Assembly (NCBI GenBank): GCA_001797415.1 | Contig: MGPL01000051.1 | Location: 1 to 8,880 of the forward strand | Direction of reading: 5' to 3' | DNA from: Deltaproteobacteria bacterium GWA2_55_10 | GTDB taxonomy: Bacteria > Desulfobacterota > GWC2-55-46 | Length of the DNA: 8,880 nucleotides | Program-made: the position numbers and the translations under genes | Shown: positions 5,598-8,880 of the stretch, piece after piece | Position numbering within the stretch: the stretch's first letter is position 1 | How the letters are laid out: each line of letters opens with the position of its first letter | The notes under the pieces: generated by a model | What the model was told of the DNA's origin: nothing | The model's database searches: none | What the model saw: the letters and a program-made list of their open reading frames with translations, nothing else

Positions 5598-7049
5598 ATG
5601 CCATACAACGACCTGAGGGAATTCATATCAGAGCTTGAAAGACGATCTCTACTTAAGCGCATAAAGGCCGAAGTAGACCCTGTACTTGAGATAGCCGAGA
5701 TACAGGAGAGGCTTGTGAGGACCAAAGGGCCTGCCGTTGTCTTTGAGAATGTCAAAGGCCACGGCATGCCGATAGTCGGCAACCTCTTCGGCACGGCCGA
5801 ACGGGTTGCCCTGGGCCTCGGCGTAAGCGAGGAAGAGCTCAAGGACATCGGCCAGTTCATCGCCACGCTCCAGCGGCCCCAGCCGCCTGATGGGCTATGG
5901 GACGCCGTAAAGAAGATACCCTTCTTCGGCAAGATACTGACGCTCGGCCCAAAGACCGTGAAAAGCGGGCCGTGCCAGGATGTCGTTCATACGGATTCGG
6001 CTGACCTCTCTACCATCCCAATCATAAAATGCTGGCCCGGCGATGCCGCGCCCCTTATAACCTGGCCGCTCGTCATAACGCAGTCGCCTGACGGCGGGCC
6101 GTACAATGTCGGCGTATACAGGATGCAGTACCTCGACAGGAAGCGCGCCATCATGCGCTGGCTTGCCCACCGGGGCGGAGCGACCCACCAGAGGGAGTGG
6201 GAAAAGCTTGGCAAGCCGATGCCCGTGGCAGTCGCGATCGGCGCAGACCCCGCAACCATCATAGCAGGCGTTACGCCTGTGCCCGAGGACGTGGGTGAGT
6301 TCCACTTCGCGGGGGTGCTCCGCAAAAAAGCGATAGAGCTCGTCGAGTGCAAGACCATACCTCTAAAGGTGCCTGCCACTGCCGAGATAATCCTCGAGGG
6401 AGAGATAAGGCACGGAGACCTTGCCATGGAAGGGCCGTTCGGCGACCATACGGGCTACTACAACGCGGCAGAGCCCTTCCCCGTATTCCACCTCAAGGCC
6501 ATAACGCACAGGAAAGATCCGTATTATCTCACGACCATCACGGGCAGGCCTCCCAAAGAGGATGCCGTAATAGGGACCGTGCTGAACAAGCTCTACCTGC
6601 CCTCATTGAAGCTCCAGTTCCCGGAGGTCGTGGACTTCAGCCTTCCCATGGAGGCTGTCTCCTACAGGATAGCGGTCGTTTCGATAAAGAAGGAATACCC
6701 CGGACACGCCCGGCGCATAATGATGGGTCTCTGGGGCGTGTTGAAGCAGTTCATGTATGTGAAATACATTATCGTGGTCGACGACGACATAGACGTGCAC
6801 AACTGGTCTGATGTCATCTGGGCCATAGCCACGCGCGTGGATCCCGCGAGGGACACGCTTATTATCGACAAGACCCCGATCGACTATCTCGATTTCTCCT
6901 CGCCAATAGAGAACCTCGGCAGCAAGATGGGCCTGGACGCAACGAACAAGTACCCGCCCGAGGTAACCCGCAAATGGGGCGAGAAGATGGAGATGGACAA
7001 GACGATCTCCGAGCTGGTTGATAAGAAGTGGAAGGAGTACGGGTTTTAA
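5598..7049 (+). CDS. ubiD: 3-polyprenyl-4-hydroxybenzoate decarboxylase (UbiD)
   Basis: UbiD removes the carboxyl group of prenylated 4-hydroxybenzoate and uses prenylated FMN made by UbiX, which is not encoded here. The 483-aa product is close to E. coli UbiD (497 aa) and is collinear with it. MPYNDLREFISELE (1-14) and GPAVVFENVKG (44-54) are at the N-terminus. NVGVYRMQ (170-177), IMRWLAHRGGA (185-195) and MEGPFGDHTGYYN (277-289) form the cofactor and active-site region. VIWAIATRVDPARDT (406-420) and SKMGLDATNK (442-451) are near the C-terminus. It starts seven bases after ubiA stops, so the two are one operon. Specificity for the ubiquinone intermediate rather than another aromatic acid is inferred from the E. 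coli-like sequence and from the neighbours ubiC, ubiA and ubiG. Confidence 0.96.
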   Translation: MPYNDLREFISELERRSLLKRIKAEVDPVLEIAEIQERLVRTKGPAVVFENVKGHGMPIVGNLFGTAERVALGLGVSEEELKDIGQFIATLQRPQPPDGLWDAVKKIPFFGKILTLGPKTVKSGPCQDVVHTDSADLSTIPIIKCWPGDAAPLITWPLVITQSPDGGPYNVGVYRMQYLDRKRAIMRWLAHRGGATHQREWEKLGKPMPVAVAIGADPATIIAGVTPVPEDVGEFHFAGVLRKKAIELVECKTIPLKVPATAEIILEGEIRHGDLAMEGPFGDHTGYYNAAEPFPVFHLKAITHRKDPYYLTTITGRPPKEDAVIGTVLNKLYLPSLKLQFPEVVDFSLPMEAVSYRIAVVSIKKEYPGHARRIMMGLWGVLKQFMYVKYIIVVDDDIDVHNWSDVIWAIATRVDPARDTLIIDKTPIDYLDFSSPIENLGSKMGLDATNKYPPEVTRKWGEKMEMDKTISELVDKKWKEYGF

Positions 7050-7062
7050 TAGCTGAAACCGG

Positions 7063-7132
7063 GTCAATGCGAGCAGCAGGCGAAGCAGTCTCATCTTTTA
7101 GATTGCCGCGTCGCTACGCTCCTCGCAATGAC
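7063..7132. repeat. REP-like palindromic repeat, family 1, copy 2
   Basis: GTCAATGCGAG (7063-7073) and CTCGCAATGAC (7122-7132) are the outer arms. The interior contains GCAGGCGAAGCA, TCTCATCTTTT and AGATTGC, in common with the copy at 1201-1274. It starts 14 bases after the ubiD stop, between ubiD and ubiG. The arms are more degraded than in copy 1. Confidence 0.85.
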
Positions 7133-7168
7133 AGACTTTATTTTAAAAAAACTGACACATACTTTTTA

Positions 7169-7229
7169 CCCTCCCCTTATCTCCCTCTCCCCACCAGGGA
7201 GAGGGAGGGCGAAGCGCGGGGTGAGGGGG
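7169..7229. repeat. CCCTCTCCC/GGGAGAGGG hairpin repeat, family 2, upstream of ubiG
   Basis: CTCCCTCTCCC (7181-7191) and GGGAGAGGGAG (7197-7207) form a perfect 11-bp stem with loop CACCA. CCCTCCCC (7169-7176) and GGGGTGAGGGGG (7218-7229) are outer, imperfectly pairing arms. This is the common proteobacterial-style CCCTCTCCC/GGGTGAGGGG intergenic repeat. Its right end lies just before the ubiG start and provides the purine-rich Shine-Dalgarno sequence. Confidence 0.8.
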
Positions 7230-7238
7230 ACTGAAGAT

Positions 7239-7922
7239 ATGACGACTGAATCGCAAAAATTCGAGCAATACGGCCAGGAGTGGTGGAACCCTGCAGGAAA
7301 GCTCATTTCGCTCCACAGGATAAACCCGCTCCGCTTCGGGTACTTCTCTTCGCGCGCCGGTGATCTCTCCGGCAAGACCGTCCTTGATATCGGCTGCGGA
7401 GGCGGCATACTCGCAGAGGAGTTCGCCAAGGCAGGCGCGAAAGTCGTGGGCATAGACCTCTCGCCCGTTGCAATAGAAGCGGCAAAGAGACACGCGGCAG
7501 AGACCGGCGTCAATATAGACTATCGGGTCGTGGCAGTAGAGAAGCTCGTTGTCGACTCGCCGCAGTTCGATCTGATCGTCTGCGCAGAGGTATTAGAGCA
7601 TGTGGATGATATAGATAAATTTCTCAAAGACGCCCTTTCCATGCTCAAGCCTGGCGGCCTCTTCTTCTTCGGCACTATAAACAAGACGCTCAAGGCGCGC
7701 TTCCTGGCCCTCTTCATGGCAGAGGACGTGCTCGGAATGGTGCCGCGCGGAACGCACTCCTATGAAAGGTTCATCCGCCCGTCTCTATTAAAGGAGATAC
7801 TCGAGCGGAACGGAGTCGAGATAATGGAGCTGAAGGGCATGAGCTACGACCCGCTGAGGTTCGAGTTCAAGATATCCAACGATACTTCAGTAAACTATCT
7901 AGGATACGCCAAAAAACGATAG
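7239..7922 (+). CDS. ubiG: Ubiquinone biosynthesis O-methyltransferase (UbiG)
   Basis: UbiG is a SAM-dependent, membrane-associated enzyme that methylates two hydroxyl groups of the ubiquinone ring. From the ATG at 7239 the product is 227 aa (E. coli 240). The SAM-binding motif is VLDIGCGGGILAEEFA (48-63), followed by GIDLSPVAIEAAKRH (71-85), CAEVLEHV (115-122) and LKPGG (136-140). The stretch 152-180 (ARFLALFMAEDVLGMVPRGT and then FIRP) corresponds to the UbiG-specific membrane-binding insert. MSYDPLRFEFKI and VNYLGYAKK close the protein as in E. coli. An in-frame ATG at 7128 would add 37 residues, but that extension only translates the repeats; GAGGGGG (7223-7229) is spaced correctly for 7239. 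The stop lies at the edge of an inverted-repeat element. Confidence 0.95.
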   Translation: MTTESQKFEQYGQEWWNPAGKLISLHRINPLRFGYFSSRAGDLSGKTVLDIGCGGGILAEEFAKAGAKVVGIDLSPVAIEAAKRHAAETGVNIDYRVVAVEKLVVDSPQFDLIVCAEVLEHVDDIDKFLKDALSMLKPGGLFFFGTINKTLKARFLALFMAEDVLGMVPRGTHSYERFIRPSLLKEILERNGVEIMELKGMSYDPLRFEFKISNDTSVNYLGYAKKR

Positions 7923-8039
7923 CAGGCTGCTGAAAAAATCCAACTGCTTTGTTGGCTTCAGAAGCTCGTTACTGCGACGTACATGAAGAGTACGCCTCAT
8001 TCCTCGACGCCTCGCATATGGAGCTTTTTGAGCAGCCTG
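7923..8039. repeat. MITE-like inverted-repeat element, copy B, after ubiG
   Basis: The left end CAGGCTGCTGAAAAA (7923-7937) and right end TTTTTGAGCAGCCTG (8025-8039) are inverted repeats with 14 of 15 complementary positions. The core TGAAGAGTACGCCTCATTCC and the segment GCCTCGCATATGGA match copy A at 2374-2501. A small hairpin, CCAAC/GTTGG (7940-7955), is specific to this copy. The element begins at the first base after the ubiG stop codon and carries no protein. Confidence 0.87.
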
Positions 8040-8080
8040 AAACAAAAATCAAAGTTTTTCAACAAAGGTAAGCCTCTCCG

Positions 8081-8880
8081 ATGCTCGCAGTCCTCATCTC
8101 AATATTCATAATACTGGCCATAGCGCTCCCGCTTCTTTCTATCGCATGGCTCTGGAAAGGCAAGTTCACGAGCCGAGTCGATTGGATAGTCCGCGTGCTC
8201 GCGGCCGCCTCCATAGTCGTCTTTTTTGACCTGGCAGGCCCGTGGGCATTCGCGAGCATCTGGCTCAAGTATGTTGTAAAGGCGCTCTTCGTTGCGGCGG
8301 CCCTGTGGACCTTCCCGCGGCTCGAAGAGAGGGCCATATTCAGCAAGCGTAACAGCAATGGGCGCGTAAGCTACAGGCCGAGGATAATCATCATAGCGGT
8401 ATTCCTGCTCCTCGATGTACTGGCCATTAAAGGCAAGTTCCACAAGGAAAATCCGGTTGACCTCGCATTCCCCATGAAGGACGGGAGGTACTACGCCATC
8501 CAGGGCGGGGCAAGCCCGCTCCTGAACCCCTTTCACAGGTCTGAGAAGTCTGAAGGGTACGCAGTGGATATCGTGAAGCTCAACCTTATAGGCAACAGGG
8601 CTGGCGGGCTATTCCCCTCAGAGCTGCCTTCATACAAGATTTTCGGAGAGGTGCTCTACAGCCCGTGCTCAGGCAAGGTCACATTCGCAGCCGACGGAGT
8701 GCCAGATAACGCGCCGCACGAGGTAAACGAGAATAACCCCGCAGGCAACCATATTATACTGGAATGCAAGGACGCGAGCATACTGCTGGCGCACCTTTTG
8801 AACGGAAGCGTAAAGGTAGCCAAGGGCCAGTATGTGAAGGAGAACCAGGTGATAGGCAGGGTGGGAAACTCCGGCATGAC
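8081..8880 (+). CDS. Four-TM protein with M23 peptidase-like domain (partial, 3' end outside window)
   Basis: The frame is open from the ATG at 8081 to the right edge (266 complete codons), so only the N-terminal part is seen. The first 118 residues contain four likely membrane segments (about 2-24, 35-55, 57-78 and 101-117). After them NPFHRSEKSEGYAVDIV (149-165) resembles the first zinc motif of M23/LytM peptidases, with H152 and D163 as candidate ligands. LLAHLLNGSVKVAKGQYVKE (235-254) and VIGRVGNSGM (257-266) match the beta-sheet region that normally precedes the HxH motif, which would lie beyond the edge. The role, peptidoglycan or other peptide cleavage or a non-enzymatic LytM scaffold, cannot be decided. 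AAAGG at 8064-8068 is a weak, distant Shine-Dalgarno sequence. Inverted-repeat copy B separates it from ubiG. Confidence 0.75.
   Translation, partial: MLAVLISIFIILAIALPLLSIAWLWKGKFTSRVDWIVRVLAAASIVVFFDLAGPWAFASIWLKYVVKALFVAAALWTFPRLEERAIFSKRNSNGRVSYRPRIIIIAVFLLLDVLAIKGKFHKENPVDLAFPMKDGRYYAIQGGASPLLNPFHRSEKSEGYAVDIVKLNLIGNRAGGLFPSELPSYKIFGEVLYSPCSGKVTFAADGVPDNAPHEVNENNPAGNHIILECKDASILLAHLLNGSVKVAKGQYVKENQVIGRVGNSGM

Noticed and set aside
6603..7094. Minus-strand ORFs opposite ubiD, ubiG and the M23 gene (for example 5895-6305, 7143-7493, 8099-8536)
   Set aside because: All are antisense to strongly conserved genes or to repeats, without domains or ribosome sites.
7128..7238. UbiG N-terminal extension from the ATG at 7128
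   Set aside because: The 37 added residues are translations of the two repeat elements, and the good ribosome site belongs to 7239.
1..8880. CRISPR array, transposase, toxin-antitoxin or defence genes
   Set aside because: No regularly spaced direct repeats and no matching protein motifs were found on either strand.

Overview
The window reads as chromosomal DNA of a Gram-negative bacterium: MltG, a ubiquinone-type pathway and an inner-membrane ApbE are present. The DNA is GC-rich, with frequent AGG (Arg) and ATA (Ile) codons and several families of intergenic palindromic repeats. The style recalls uncultured deltaproteobacterial or Nitrospirota genomes, but that placement is an inference from gene style, not proven by the sequence.

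Layout. Positions 1-54 are the tail of an unidentified CDS, followed by a strong terminator. apbE (155-1171, +) encodes a membrane-anchored flavin transferase. A REP-like hairpin (1201-1274) separates it from mltG and ruvX, both on the minus strand (1307-2365 and 2528-2950). A 128-bp inverted-repeat element lies between those two and abuts the mltG start codon. A plus-strand tRNA-Val(CAC) (3053-3127) has its own promoter. Next come a consensus sigma-70 promoter, a roughly 194-nt untranslated leader and a phage CI-type HTH regulator (3460-3948), closed by a terminator.

The rest is a quinone block, ubiC-ubiA-ubiD-(two repeats)-ubiG (4064-7922). It covers 4-hydroxybenzoate formation from chorismate, prenylation, decarboxylation and O-methylation. 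UbiX, the ring hydroxylases, UbiE and UbiB are not in the window. A second inverted-repeat element (7923-8039) separates ubiG from a four-TM protein with an M23 peptidase-like domain that runs off the right edge (8081 onward).

How it works together: ubiC, ubiA and ubiD are tightly packed and surely co-transcribed. ubiG lies 189 bp further on, behind two unrelated repeats, the second of which appears to supply its Shine-Dalgarno sequence. Most genes are conserved housekeeping genes. The least explained material is intergenic: the regulator's promoter, operator-like palindromes and leader, and the repeats inserted at gene starts. I found no CRISPR array, transposase, toxin-antitoxin pair or defence locus.
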